From an uncultured bacterium (GTDB lineage: Bacteria > Cyanobacteriota > Vampirovibrionia > Gastranaerophilales > Gastranaerophilaceae): a stretch of 64,000 nt of DNA. The position numbers were made by a program, and so were the translations under genes. Under the pieces are notes generated by a model. The model saw only the letters and a program-made list of their open reading frames with translations, ran no database searches and was not told the DNA's origin. Shown one piece after another: positions 1 to 8,762 of the stretch. Positions within the stretch are counted from its first letter, which is position 1; the number at the start of each line of letters is the position of its first letter. The stretch is from positions 1 through 64,000 of the forward strand of contig CAJMPQ010000002.1 of assembly GCA_905215335.1 (NCBI GenBank), written 5' to 3'.

Positions 1-126
1 ACGAGTTATCAGAAACTGCGTTTCCGAACCTTCCTTGAATATTTAGTTAATATTATTTTAATTATCCATAACATATTTTATGTAAATTCTATATGAAAAA
101 TATTATTATAGTGCTATAATCATTCT
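1..126. other. Window edge and upstream region of the first kinase gene
   Basis: The first ~45 bases could be the 3' end of a plus-strand gene: two frames reach stops at 34-36 (TGA) and 44-46 (TAG). The peptides are too short to identify. The rest is very AT-rich non-coding DNA leading into a promoter. A partner response regulator for the kinase might lie upstream, outside the window, but nothing here shows it. Confidence 0.4.
112..120 (+). promoter_or_regulatory. Extended -10 promoter of histidine kinase gene
   Basis: TGC followed directly by the perfect -10 box TATAAT (115-120). Only six bases separate it from the ATG at 127, so transcription should begin at or next to the start codon, giving a leaderless mRNA. 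No Shine-Dalgarno sequence precedes the ATG. No convincing -35 box is visible, as expected for an extended -10 promoter. Confidence 0.6.
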
Positions 127-1932
127 ATGAGTGAAAATCAAAAAATGAGTTTTACTACTCAAAACCGTTTAATTATTTTTGGATTGATTTTAAGTACTTT
201 GCTAATTATGGCAATTGCTGTTTTTGCAACTGTTAATATCCAAAAAAATCTTAATGAAAGCTATCAAAATTTTGGTCAGGTAATTTCTAAAATTCTAGCA
301 ATTGAAAGTGTTGAGATTACTAAAGATGCTTCTAAAAAAGAAACTTTTCAAATTCTTAAATCGCATTCTGATTCTATTTTGAAGTCTCATAATGATATTG
401 TTTTTATTGAGTTTAGAGATTCTCACGGTAAATTGATTTATAAAACTGAAAATGAAGCTCATAAAAGTTCAAAACGTCCAAATATTACAGTATCTTCACC
501 AATGGTAAATGTATTGGATAATACTAATCTTGGTTCTGTAACTGTAGGTTTATCAGGTTCTATTGTTGGAAAATTATCTTCAACAACAAGAGCATCAATA
601 CTTTTTGTTTTTGTTATTGTGTGGCTAGTGTTTGCTTTTGTAATTTTGATAAATACTTATTTAATTACAAGAGAATTAAGAATTTTACACGATGGTGTTC
701 AAAAGATTTCTACTGGTGAATTTGGATATAAAATTGAAGCCAAAGAAGTTAGTGAAGAAGTTCAACAGTTATTTGATGCATTTAATGATATGTCTACAAG
801 ATTAAATATCTATGAAGAACAAAATATTGAACAATTAACTCTCGAAAGAAATAAATTAGAAGCAGTTTTAATGAGTATTGCTAATGGGGTTGTTGTTTGT
901 GATAACAATGATACTGTTGTTTTAATAAATAACCATGCCAAAGAACTTTTAGAACTTGAAGATGATCAATTGTTAAATACTAATATTCAACAATATGTGG
1001 ATACAGAAGGAGATTATTGCTTCCAAGAAAAAATTGAAGAATATAAACAACTTTCATTAGAGGAAAAATCCTCAAAACCAATTATCTTTAATATAACAAT
1101 TGATGGTAGAATTTTAAAATCTATTATTTCTCCGATGTTTACAAGAAATAATGATTATGTTGGTTATATTATTGTTTTAATTGATGTGACTCGTGAAATT
1201 GAAATGGATCAGATGAAATCTCAATTTATTTCTAATGTATCTCACGAATTAAGAACACCGGTTACTGTATTAAGAAGTTATATTGATACTTTGTATAGCT
1301 ATGGTGATGAATTTGATGAAGCTACTAAAAAAGAATTTATAGGAACTTTGAATACTGAAATTATACGTTTAAATAGTATGGTTAATGATATATTAGATTT
1401 TTCAAGATTAGATTCAAATGCTAAAATTGAAAAGAGTGAAAATGATATTTCTCAGCTTGTGGATGCTTGTGTAAGTCAGGTTCAAGTTTTATTAAAAGAA
1501 CATAATTTAAAAATCGAAGTTGAAAAAGAAAATGACATACCTGTTTTAATGTTTAATTATGATAGTATAGCAAGAGCTTTGACAAATTATTTATCAAATG
1601 CAATCAAATATGCGCCGCAAGATTCAACAATTACAGTTAGATTATATAAAGAACTTGAGAATAATCAGGTTGTGGTTACTGTAAGAGATGAAGGTATTGG
1701 TATTGCTCCCGAATTCCAAAAGAAAGTTTTTGAAAGATTTTTCAGAGTGGAAAATAAAACTCATAGTGTTAAGGGAACTGGCTTAGGTTTACATCTTGTT
1801 AAAACAACAATTGAAAAACACCACCATGGACATGTTTTTGTAGTGTCTCAACCTAATCACGGTTCAACATTTGGTTTTACTTTACCTATTGATATCACTG
1901 AGTTTGAGAGTGAAGAAAGTGACGTTTTATAA
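127..1932 (+). CDS. Membrane-bound sensor histidine kinase (PAS, PhoR/WalK-like)
   Basis: Autophosphorylating sensor kinase of a two-component system, in the inner membrane. Order: TM helix at about residues 15-35, a periplasmic sensor segment to ~155, second TM ~156-178, HAMP-like linker to ~230, PAS domain ~240-355, HisKA with the phospho-acceptor His373 in SHELRTP, then HATPase_c with N box (NYLSNAIKYAP), G1 (DEGIGI), F box (FERFF) and G2 (GTGLGLHL). This layout resembles PhoR/WalK/PnpS kinases. The cognate regulator is not in the window. Two small membrane proteins follow within 2 and 12 bp and may share its transcript. The signal it senses cannot be deduced. Confidence 0.93.
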   Translation: MSENQKMSFTTQNRLIIFGLILSTLLIMAIAVFATVNIQKNLNESYQNFGQVISKILAIESVEITKDASKKETFQILKSHSDSILKSHNDIVFIEFRDSHGKLIYKTENEAHKSSKRPNITVSSPMVNVLDNTNLGSVTVGLSGSIVGKLSSTTRASILFVFVIVWLVFAFVILINTYLITRELRILHDGVQKISTGEFGYKIEAKEVSEEVQQLFDAFNDMSTRLNIYEEQNIEQLTLERNKLEAVLMSIANGVVVCDNNDTVVLINNHAKELLELEDDQLLNTNIQQYVDTEGDYCFQEKIEEYKQLSLEEKSSKPIIFNITIDGRILKSIISPMFTRNNDYVGYIIVLIDVTREIEMDQMKSQFISNVSHELRTPVTVLRSYIDTLYSYGDEFDEATKKEFIGTLNTEIIRLNSMVNDILDFSRLDSNAKIEKSENDISQLVDACVSQVQVLLKEHNLKIEVEKENDIPVLMFNYDSIARALTNYLSNAIKYAPQDSTITVRLYKELENNQVVVTVRDEGIGIAPEFQKKVFERFFRVENKTHSVKGTGLGLHLVKTTIEKHHHGHVFVVSQPNHGSTFGFTLPIDITEFESEESDVL

Positions 1933-1934
1933 GT

Positions 1935-2393
1935 ATGAGTAGCTTAATTAATAATTTAATGTCTCTTATATTAATTTTGTATTATGTATTAGTAGTTTTT
2001 CCTATTCAATATCGTTCTCAGCATATTATTGATCAAAATGGTAATTTAATATTTTATCCTTGGAATTTTAAACAAGGTTATGTAGCGACGGAAGAAGATA
2101 TTGAAAAATCTGTGAAGGCTTTAAGAAAAATTTATTTTTTCAATATTATAGGATTTAATAATGATATAAAAGAAATTTTTGCAAATAGCGAGGTTGTCGA
2201 TTTGCCATTGCCGAAAAATGTTTTATTTCAAAATCAAGTAAAGCTTTTTAGCTGGTTGAATTTGACAGCTATGCTCTTCATAATTTTAATGGGTATAGTG
2301 TTTTGCTGGGAATCTAAGTTTTATGTTGTAATGTTTGCACTTTGCTTGTTACCAAACTTGAGATATATTTTTGCAAAAATAAAACAAAAATGA
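1935..2393 (+). CDS. Small membrane protein of unknown function
   Basis: 152 residues, not recognised. A hydrophobic N-terminal helix (~5-24), a soluble middle part (~30-100) and two close hydrophobic helices (~104-146) predict an inner-membrane protein with a loop of about 75 residues. The ATG lies two bases after the kinase stop codon without a clear ribosome binding site, suggesting translational coupling to the kinase. It could be an accessory to that kinase, but this rests only on position. Confidence 0.7.
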   Translation: MSSLINNLMSLILILYYVLVVFPIQYRSQHIIDQNGNLIFYPWNFKQGYVATEEDIEKSVKALRKIYFFNIIGFNNDIKEIFANSEVVDLPLPKNVLFQNQVKLFSWLNLTAMLFIILMGIVFCWESKFYVVMFALCLLPNLRYIFAKIKQK

Positions 2394-2405
2394 GGTTGTT
2401 GTTTT

Positions 2406-2588
2406 ATGGATAAGTTTGAAATAAGTTTAATAGTTGTGTTTTTTATTGTATTTGCACTGTATCCTATTCGTAAAGGTGGAATATCAGCAGCATATAATGA
2501 CCCAACGAATCTTACAGTTATGGCTATAACTGCAATTGCCTTGTATATTATTTATTCTCTATATGTAACTTTTTTCAAGAGAAAATAA
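2406..2588 (+). CDS. Very small two-helix membrane protein
   Basis: 60 residues with hydrophobic segments at about 5-21 and 36-55, ending in a basic tail (FKRK). Not recognised. A GAGG sequence lies about 11 bases before the ATG, and the gene follows the previous one by 12 bp in the same direction, so it is probably the last gene of the kinase operon. It converges with the large TPR gene 11 bp away. Confidence 0.6.
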   Translation: MDKFEISLIVVFFIVFALYPIRKGGISAAYNDPTNLTVMAITAIALYIIYSLYVTFFKRK

Positions 2589-2599
2589 TAATTTAAATT

Positions 2600-4201
2600 T
2601 TAGTCAAATAGAGCGTTAATTTTATCTGTAATATCTTGAGGATCGATTTCATTTGTAATTTTATTTACATCTTGAGCAATTTGATATAATTTAGCGGCTT
2701 CAATTTTATCACCTGTAATAGCAATAGAGCGAGCTAAATTAAAATGAGCAAGTGCGTAATTAGGATTATATTCAACAGCTTTTTTGAACATATCAATAGC
2801 CATTTGAACGCGTCCTAAATCATCAAGATAAATAACACCTAAATTGTTATAAGCAATTGAATAGCTGTTATCAAATTCAATTGCATATTCATATTCTCTA
2901 ATAGCTTCATCTGTATCACCTTTTCCCCAGTATAAAAATCCTAGGTTACAATGGATTTTTGCATTTTTAGGGTCAAGATCTAAAGCGTTTCTATAAACAG
3001 CTAAAGCATTATCATAATCTTCTTTATCATAAAAAGCGCTACCTAAATTAACATAAATATCTATATCTTCCGGAGTTAATAGGTATGCACTTTGGTATGA
3101 TGTAATTGCAGCATCCAAATCTTGTTTTACTTCTTGGAAGACAAAACCTAAAGTTTGGTTAACAACACTAGTCCATTCTTTGCTTGGATTTAATGTGATT
3201 GCAGTTTGGTAATGAGATACTGCAGAATCAATATCTCCTTTTATATAAAGAATATTTGCTAGATTTGCATGAAATTCTGGCATGTTTGGCATAATTTGAA
3301 TAAGTTTATTATAAACTTCGATTGCATTATCATAATCACCAATATCTTCATAAGCTTTGCATAAATGACGATATGCAGGAATGTTTAAGCTATCTAACCA
3401 TATAGCCATTTTATATTCTGTAATTGCATTTTCAAATTGACCTAAAGCAGAATAAATATCTCCTAATAAACAATATAAAGGTACAAATCCTGGAGCTTTA
3501 TCAACAGCATCGATATAGACGTCAATTGCATTATCCAAACCTTTTGTTTGAATTTGCATATATCCTTTCATTAGGATTGGTAAAAATTTTGCGTAAGATA
3601 GAGTTTCTTTAACTTTTTTTATAGCTTCTTTATCAAATGGAAGTGTTAATAAAGACATCATATATTCATAAGATGATTTAATTTTATTTTTAAAAACTCT
3701 AAATGATGAAATTTTATATAAATTGTGTAATAAGAAATGTGCGCAAGAGCTCGCAAAAGGTTGATATTTTATAGCTTTTTTAGCATTGATTTCTGCATCA
3801 AGAAATCTAGCTTTTTTTGTATAAGTTTCTGCAAGCATATAATAAGCTTGTGCATATTTAGGGTTCTTTTTAATAGCTGTTTCAAAATAGTTAATAGCTT
3901 TATCCAAATCACCTTTATGAAATTGAGCTTTACCTATTTTATAATATATTTCGTAAGCATCTATATAAGATTCAAGAGCAATTTGGTATTCTGTAATTGC
4001 TTCATCTATGTATTGGCAAGAAGAATAAATATCTAAATGCCAAGCTAAATATAAATCCCCTAATCTCAAATGTAGGTCAGGATTGGTAGGGTCTTTTTGT
4101 AATCCAATTTGGCATAATTCTATTGCGGATTTTACATTTCCGATTTTAATTTCTTTTTTTATCTTCTTATCCAGTGTTTTTGTATCGTTCTTAGTATTCA
4201 T
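2600..4201 (-). CDS. Large TPR-repeat protein
   Basis: About 533 residues built almost entirely of tetratricopeptide repeats; at least ten 34-residue units are visible, with the typical W/LG-Y-A-F-P spacing (for example AIEVYNKLIQIMPNMPEF and ALAVYRNALDLDPKNAKIH). TPR superhelices serve as protein-protein scaffolds; the partner is unknown. I prefer the ATG at 4201 because AAGAG lies seven bases upstream. A TTG at 4249 would add a hydrophobic N-terminal segment (IILITILIKSCF) that might act as a signal or anchor, but it has no ribosome binding site. One of five TPR proteins in the window. Confidence 0.85.
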   Translation of the reverse strand: MNTKNDTKTLDKKIKKEIKIGNVKSAIELCQIGLQKDPTNPDLHLRLGDLYLAWHLDIYSSCQYIDEAITEYQIALESYIDAYEIYYKIGKAQFHKGDLDKAINYFETAIKKNPKYAQAYYMLAETYTKKARFLDAEINAKKAIKYQPFASSCAHFLLHNLYKISSFRVFKNKIKSSYEYMMSLLTLPFDKEAIKKVKETLSYAKFLPILMKGYMQIQTKGLDNAIDVYIDAVDKAPGFVPLYCLLGDIYSALGQFENAITEYKMAIWLDSLNIPAYRHLCKAYEDIGDYDNAIEVYNKLIQIMPNMPEFHANLANILYIKGDIDSAVSHYQTAITLNPSKEWTSVVNQTLGFVFQEVKQDLDAAITSYQSAYLLTPEDIDIYVNLGSAFYDKEDYDNALAVYRNALDLDPKNAKIHCNLGFLYWGKGDTDEAIREYEYAIEFDNSYSIAYNNLGVIYLDDLGRVQMAIDMFKKAVEYNPNYALAHFNLARSIAITGDKIEAAKLYQIAQDVNKITNEIDPQDITDKINALFD

Positions 4202-4270
4202 AAAACAGCTCTTTATCAGTATTGTAATTAATATTATATAAAAAAGCAAGTAATTTAATATAAATTAGTG

Positions 4271-4276
4271 TATAAT
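4271..4276 (+). promoter_or_regulatory. -10 box for homocitrate synthase-family gene
   Basis: Perfect TATAAT 28 bases before the ATG at 4304, predicting a leader of about 20 nt that contains the ribosome binding site GAGAGGAAG (from 4291). The -35 box is not clear. Confidence 0.5.
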
Positions 4277-4303
4277 AATCTTTATTATTAGAGAGGAAGT
4301 TAT

Positions 4304-5614
4304 ATGGCAGACAACAGAATTTATTTTGTAGATGTTACAAACAGGGATGGGGTACAAACATCAAGATTAGGTTTAGCAAAGTTAGAAAAAACAATTATTA
4401 ACTTAATGTTGGATGAGATGGGAATTACTCAGTCAGAATTTGGTTTCCCAACAACAAAACACGAATTAAATTATTTGAATGGTAATTTAGAGTTAGTAAA
4501 AAGGAAAGCAATAACAACTACAAAATTATCAGGTTGGATGAGAGGTATTGCGGAAGATGTTGAATTATCATTTAAAAATGTACCGGATTTAAAGTATATC
4601 AATTTATCCCAATCAACTTCAGAGCAAATGATAGTAGGTAAGTATCTAGGTAAAAAAACTCCTGATGATATTATTCGAATGACTAAGGAAGCTGTAGAAT
4701 GTGCAGTTGATAAGGGTGCTGAAATTATTGGGGTAAATGCCGAAGATGCTTCTCGTAGTGATATTGATTTCCTAATTAAATATGCAAAAGAAGCTAAGGC
4801 TTCAGGAGCTTACCGCTTTAGATATTGTGATACTTTAGGTTATGAAGATCCTAAAACAGCGTATGATAGAATTTATAAAATTGCGAAAGAAACTCAAATG
4901 CCAATTGAACTTCATTATCATAATGATTTGGGAATGGCAACAGCTTGTTCTGTAATGGGTGCAAGAGCTGCAATTGATGCTGGTGTTGATGCTTATATCA
5001 ATACTGCAATCAATGGTTTAGGAGAAAGAGCCGGTAATGCAGATTTAGTATCTTGTTTATTAGCTTGTTTAAAATCTGCAGGATTTAAAGAAAAATATCA
5101 AATTGATGAAAATATTAAATTAGATAAGGCTTGGCATTTAGCTAAGTATGCTTCTTATGCTTTTGGAGTTCCGATTCCTATAAATCAACCAGCAGTTGGA
5201 GATAATGCTTTTGCTCATGAATCAGGAATTCACGCAGATGGTGCATTAAAGGATAGAAGGAATTATGAATTATATGATTTTGAGGAATTAGGCAGAGGTG
5301 AACCTGAACTTATTGAAACAGGTCGTATGATTACAACAGGTGAATACGGTGGTATTAAAGGTTTCAGAAACGTGTATAACAATCTTGAAATTGAGTTCAA
5401 AGATGATCATGAAGCAAGAAATATTCTAGAACTTGTTCGTTATGCAAACGTACATACTCAAAAACCTTTGACAACAAGTGAATTGAGATTTATTTATTAT
5501 TATCCTGATATTGCAGCTCAGATAATGACAGTATCGCCTTATTATGAGCCATTAGGAGCAATAAAAGAAAGGGTTGAAGCAGAAAAAATCAATCCTCCAG
5601 AACATATTATATAA
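4304..5614 (+). CDS. Homocitrate / 2-isopropylmalate synthase family enzyme
   Basis: DRE-TIM metallolyase that would condense acetyl-CoA with a 2-oxo acid. 436 residues. Visible motifs: N-terminal D-x-x-N-RDG-Q active-site loop, the metal-binding HxH in ELHYHNDLGMA, the GLGERAGNAD glycine-rich segment and HESGIHADG, all typical of homocitrate and isopropylmalate synthases. It lacks the long C-terminal leucine-feedback domain of full-length LeuA, which favours a NifV/homocitrate-type or truncated LeuA-type enzyme. No leu, lys or nif genes neighbour it, so substrate remains open. Own promoter and a strong terminator mark it as monocistronic. Confidence 0.85.
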   Translation: MADNRIYFVDVTNRDGVQTSRLGLAKLEKTIINLMLDEMGITQSEFGFPTTKHELNYLNGNLELVKRKAITTTKLSGWMRGIAEDVELSFKNVPDLKYINLSQSTSEQMIVGKYLGKKTPDDIIRMTKEAVECAVDKGAEIIGVNAEDASRSDIDFLIKYAKEAKASGAYRFRYCDTLGYEDPKTAYDRIYKIAKETQMPIELHYHNDLGMATACSVMGARAAIDAGVDAYINTAINGLGERAGNADLVSCLLACLKSAGFKEKYQIDENIKLDKAWHLAKYASYAFGVPIPINQPAVGDNAFAHESGIHADGALKDRRNYELYDFEELGRGEPELIETGRMITTGEYGGIKGFRNVYNNLEIEFKDDHEARNILELVRYANVHTQKPLTTSELRFIYYYPDIAAQIMTVSPYYEPLGAIKERVEAEKINPPEHII

Positions 5615-5618
5615 ATTT

Positions 5619-5651
5619 AAAAAGGATTGTTATATTATAACAATCCTTTTT
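5619..5651. terminator. Bidirectional rho-independent terminator
   Basis: 16-bp perfect inverted repeat (5619-5634 / 5636-5651) starting with an A run and ending with a T run, so it can terminate both the synthase gene (plus) and mnmA (minus), which converge here. Confidence 0.9.
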
Positions 5652-5654
5652 TAG

Positions 5655-6710
5655 TTACCAACAAACCCATCCGCCACCAATTAGATGACCATCGGTTATA
5701 TCATACATAACTCCTGCTTGACCGGCTGTTATAGAGTTAACCGGTTCATAGAATTCTATTTCAGCTTTGTCCTCTAAAATGATTATATGTGCTTTTTTAG
5801 CTTGCATATTATATCTTATTTTTACCATTGCATCAAATTCTTTTTCTTGAATTGGGTAAGAAAAATTCAGATTTTCAATAACTAGTTTGGTGCGGAAATC
5901 ATCTTCTCTTTTTCCAAGATAAACAATATTTTTTTCGGCATCAATATCAATTACATATAGTGGATAAGGGGCAGCAATACCAATTCCTTTTCTTTGACCG
6001 ATTGTGTATTGATAGTGACCTGTATGAGTTCCTAGTTCTTTACCAGTTGAAATTTCTATGAAATCTCCAGGCATGTAGCCAAATTTTTCAGTTAAATATT
6101 TCTTTGTTGTATTTGGTTTTTGAATAAAGCAAATATCTTGACTTTCTTTTGATGATTTTGGCGGTAAGTCATAATCTATGGCCATTTGTTTAACTTTAGC
6201 TTTTTCGTATTCATACAAAGGAAAGATTGTTTTAGATAATTCTTTTTGTCCTAATCGATATAAAAAGTATAGTTGATCTTTATGTTCATCTTTTGCAGGA
6301 TAAAGCTTATAAATCCCGTTATCACATCTTATATCTGCATAGTGTCCGGTAGCAAAAATATCGGCTTTAAGTTCGTTTATTGCATAATTAAATATTTCGC
6401 CCCATTTGATAAATTGGTTACAAACAATGCAAGGGTTTGGTGTTTTCCCGCATTGATAAGATGTTTCAAAATAATCTATAACTTTCTTTTGAAAATTTTC
6501 TGTTACATCTAATATTTTTAATTCTATACCGAGTTTATCAGCTACTTTTTGTGCATTTTGACAAACAATATTCGCAGCTGGAGAATTTATCATTTTCCCT
6601 GTTATCCCAATTACTTTGTAACCTTTTTGTTGAAGTAGTAATGCGGTTACAGAACTATCTACTCCACCACTCATTGCAACTACTGCAATTTTTTCTGATT
6701 TGTTTGTCAT
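5655..6710 (-). CDS. mnmA: tRNA-specific 2-thiouridylase MnmA
   Basis: Forms 2-thiouridine at the wobble position U34 of tRNA Lys, Glu and Gln in the cytoplasm, using ATP and a sulfur relay. 351 residues. The N-terminal PP-loop SGGVDSS binds ATP; catalytic cysteines lie in the CGKTPNPC segment and in SQDICFI; the C-terminal part has the central and beta-barrel domains ending in GGGWV. Full length for the family. It stands alone, divergent from the TPR gene at 6842. Confidence 0.96.
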   Translation of the reverse strand: MTNKSEKIAVVAMSGGVDSSVTALLLQQKGYKVIGITGKMINSPAANIVCQNAQKVADKLGIELKILDVTENFQKKVIDYFETSYQCGKTPNPCIVCNQFIKWGEIFNYAINELKADIFATGHYADIRCDNGIYKLYPAKDEHKDQLYFLYRLGQKELSKTIFPLYEYEKAKVKQMAIDYDLPPKSSKESQDICFIQKPNTTKKYLTEKFGYMPGDFIEISTGKELGTHTGHYQYTIGQRKGIGIAAPYPLYVIDIDAEKNIVYLGKREDDFRTKLVIENLNFSYPIQEKEFDAMVKIRYNMQAKKAHIIILEDKAEIEFYEPVNSITAGQAGVMYDITDGHLIGGGWVCW

Positions 6711-6826
6711 TTTATTGTTTCCTCATTCGATTTATTCTTTTATTATTTTACCAAAAAGACTTGAAATGCAAGTATTTATTAAGTTTTGAGGGGTGTTTTG
6801 TTTGTAGGACAAAGATAATAATTTTA

Positions 6827-6835
6827 TGTTATAAT
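6827..6835 (+). promoter_or_regulatory. Extended -10 promoter, probably leaderless
   Basis: TGT immediately followed by TATAAT (6830-6835). The ATG of the secreted TPR gene begins six bases later at 6842, and there is no Shine-Dalgarno sequence; the spacing is the same as at the first kinase gene. Confidence 0.6.
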
Positions 6836-6841
6836 GCTAGT

Positions 6842-7765
6842 ATGAAAAAGTTTTTACTATCCATGATTTTAATTCTGGCAGTATGTAGCAATATTCCTGT
6901 TGTTGCAAATGAAATTGAGGATGATTATTTAGATATTGCTGCAAATTATTGTGTTGTAGGAGATTACACTTCTGCTATGGAATATTTGGATAAAGTTTTA
7001 ACTATTAATCCTAATAATAATCAGGCTAAAAATTTGAAAAAAGGATTAGCACATGTTATTGCTCAGGATAATAAAAGTTTTATTTCTGGTGTTAGTCCTT
7101 TAGTTAAACAGGCTCAAGAATATAAGCGTGTTGGTGATGAACGAATGGAGTTATCAACATTATTAGAAGCTACTAAAAATGAAAATTCATATTTGGCATA
7201 TTATTATTTAGGTAATTTTTACAGATCAAAAAGAGATTATTTAAAGGCTATTGATGCTTATAATGCTTCTGTTTCAGCTAGACCGGATTTTGCTCCTGCG
7301 TATTTAACTTCTGCAATTCTGTTGTGTGATGTTGGAAAATACGATGCAGTTTTAAATCCTATTGATAAGTATTTAACATTTGTTTCTCAAGATGATTTAG
7401 CTTATGCTGTTAAGGCGCGTGCGGAATTTGAATTGGGTATGCTGGATGAAGCACAGGCTGATAATAGTAAAGCTCTTGAAATAAATAATTGCCCTGAATA
7501 TAAATTCGATAAGGCAAAAATTTTATATAAACTTGAAAAGTATGATGAATCGAAAAAACTTTTTACAAGTTTATTACCAGATATTCAGACTTCTAAAATT
7601 TATGAGTATATGGCATTATGTGATTGCGCATTGAATAATTATATGTCAGCGCTTATGAATCTTGATAAAGCAATCATACTCTCTAATGATGACGAGTATT
7701 TGGAAAATAAGTATAATGAAGTAAAAGAGATGTTGGAAAATAATTCAAATGAAGAAAAAATATAA
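6842..7765 (+). CDS. Secreted or periplasmic TPR protein
   Basis: 307 residues. The N-terminus (MKKFLLSMILILAVCSNIPVVA) is a signal peptide with probable cleavage after VVA. The mature part holds about six TPR-like units (for example YLKAIDAYNASVSARPDFAPAY). The frame is open upstream to 6551, but the signal peptide and the promoter at 6827-6835 fix the start at 6842. Its end overlaps the metallophosphoesterase start by 17 bp, implying co-translation. The likely role is a protein-binding scaffold in the envelope; the partner is unknown. Confidence 0.85.
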   Translation: MKKFLLSMILILAVCSNIPVVANEIEDDYLDIAANYCVVGDYTSAMEYLDKVLTINPNNNQAKNLKKGLAHVIAQDNKSFISGVSPLVKQAQEYKRVGDERMELSTLLEATKNENSYLAYYYLGNFYRSKRDYLKAIDAYNASVSARPDFAPAYLTSAILLCDVGKYDAVLNPIDKYLTFVSQDDLAYAVKARAEFELGMLDEAQADNSKALEINNCPEYKFDKAKILYKLEKYDESKKLFTSLLPDIQTSKIYEYMALCDCALNNYMSALMNLDKAIILSNDDEYLENKYNEVKEMLENNSNEEKI

Positions 7766-8747
7766 ATCTAAAAAAGTTTCACGAAGACCTAAAAAGGAAG
7801 GTTTTGTAACAAAACTTGCAAATGCGTTTATAACTTTATGTTTAACAGCAGGCATGTTATGGGGATTGCAAGCATATAGCGGAGCAACAGGACTTAAATT
7901 TGCTCAGGTTAGTGATGTACATTTCTTAGAGAATGGTTCAAATACTACCTTTAAAATGGTAGGAGAATCTCCAAGATTATTAGATGATGCAGTTACACAA
8001 TTGAATGAACATAATGATTTGGATTTTGTTATGTTTACAGGAGATTTGATAGACAAACCTTTTGAAAAAGAATTAAGAGCCGTGTTGCCTCATTTGGATA
8101 AATTGAATACTCCTTGGTATTTTGCTTTTGGAAATCACGACAGATGTGTTGGCGGCTATTTAAATACATTAGTATATCTTGATATGCTAAGAAATTCTAA
8201 TAAAAATTTCACATTTAAAAATGCTTATTATTCATTTGAACCAAAGAAAAATTATAAAGTTATAGTTTTAGATGATATTATTACGGATGAAATTACTTCT
8301 CAAGGAAGAATTGACGAACAGCAATTAAAATGGTTGAAAAAGGAATTAGATAGATCTAAAAATGATACAGTATTAATCTTTATGCATGTTCCGGTAGTAG
8401 AACCTTTTGCAAGTCCTAATCATAGGTTAAAAAATGCAAGTGAAGTTAAAGCATTGATTGAAAGTTATAAAAATCCTATAGGGGTTTTCCAAGGACATTA
8501 TCATTCTGCAAAAGTTACTCAACATGATAATGTTTTGTACGTAAGTTCACCGGCATTGGTATCATATCCAAATGCTTTTAGAATTGTTAATGTTACTAAT
8601 TATAAAGATAAAGTTGTTTTTGATTTAAATTGGGTTGAAACACGAGAAAAGACAATTCAAAAAATGGCTAAGTTATTAGTATTCTCAGGCTCAATTTATA
8701 CAGGTGAAGATAAAGATCAGTCAGGGGTGTACGAAATTAAAAGATAA
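7749..8747 (+). CDS. Membrane-anchored calcineurin-like metallophosphoesterase
   Basis: 332 residues with an N-terminal hydrophobic helix (~25-45) after a very basic stretch, so it is probably anchored in the inner membrane and facing the periplasm. The metal-binding motifs of the superfamily are all present in order: D-x-H in VSDVHF, GDLID, GNHDR, H in MHVPV and GHYHS. The substrate is unknown; family members hydrolyse phosphomonoesters, phosphodiesters or pyrophosphates. It overlaps the preceding TPR gene and is followed after 15 bp by a metallo-beta-lactamase-fold gene, so the three form an operon. Confidence 0.87.
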   Translation: MKKKYKSKKVSRRPKKEGFVTKLANAFITLCLTAGMLWGLQAYSGATGLKFAQVSDVHFLENGSNTTFKMVGESPRLLDDAVTQLNEHNDLDFVMFTGDLIDKPFEKELRAVLPHLDKLNTPWYFAFGNHDRCVGGYLNTLVYLDMLRNSNKNFTFKNAYYSFEPKKNYKVIVLDDIITDEITSQGRIDEQQLKWLKKELDRSKNDTVLIFMHVPVVEPFASPNHRLKNASEVKALIESYKNPIGVFQGHYHSAKVTQHDNVLYVSSPALVSYPNAFRIVNVTNYKDKVVFDLNWVETREKTIQKMAKLLVFSGSIYTGEDKDQSGVYEIKR

Positions 8748-8762
8748 TTTTGAGGATTGATT

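Noticed and set aside
1..46. Possible 3' end of an upstream plus-strand gene (stops at 34-36 or 44-46)
   Set aside because: Fewer than 16 codons in each frame and no recognisable family ending; frame cannot be chosen.
3424..4036. Plus-strand open frames antisense to the large TPR gene
   Set aside because: No ribosome binding site, composition of reversed TPR codons, fully inside a clear gene.
6551..6841. N-terminal extension of the secreted TPR gene
   Set aside because: Lies antisense to mnmA, and the signal peptide and promoter place the start at 6842.
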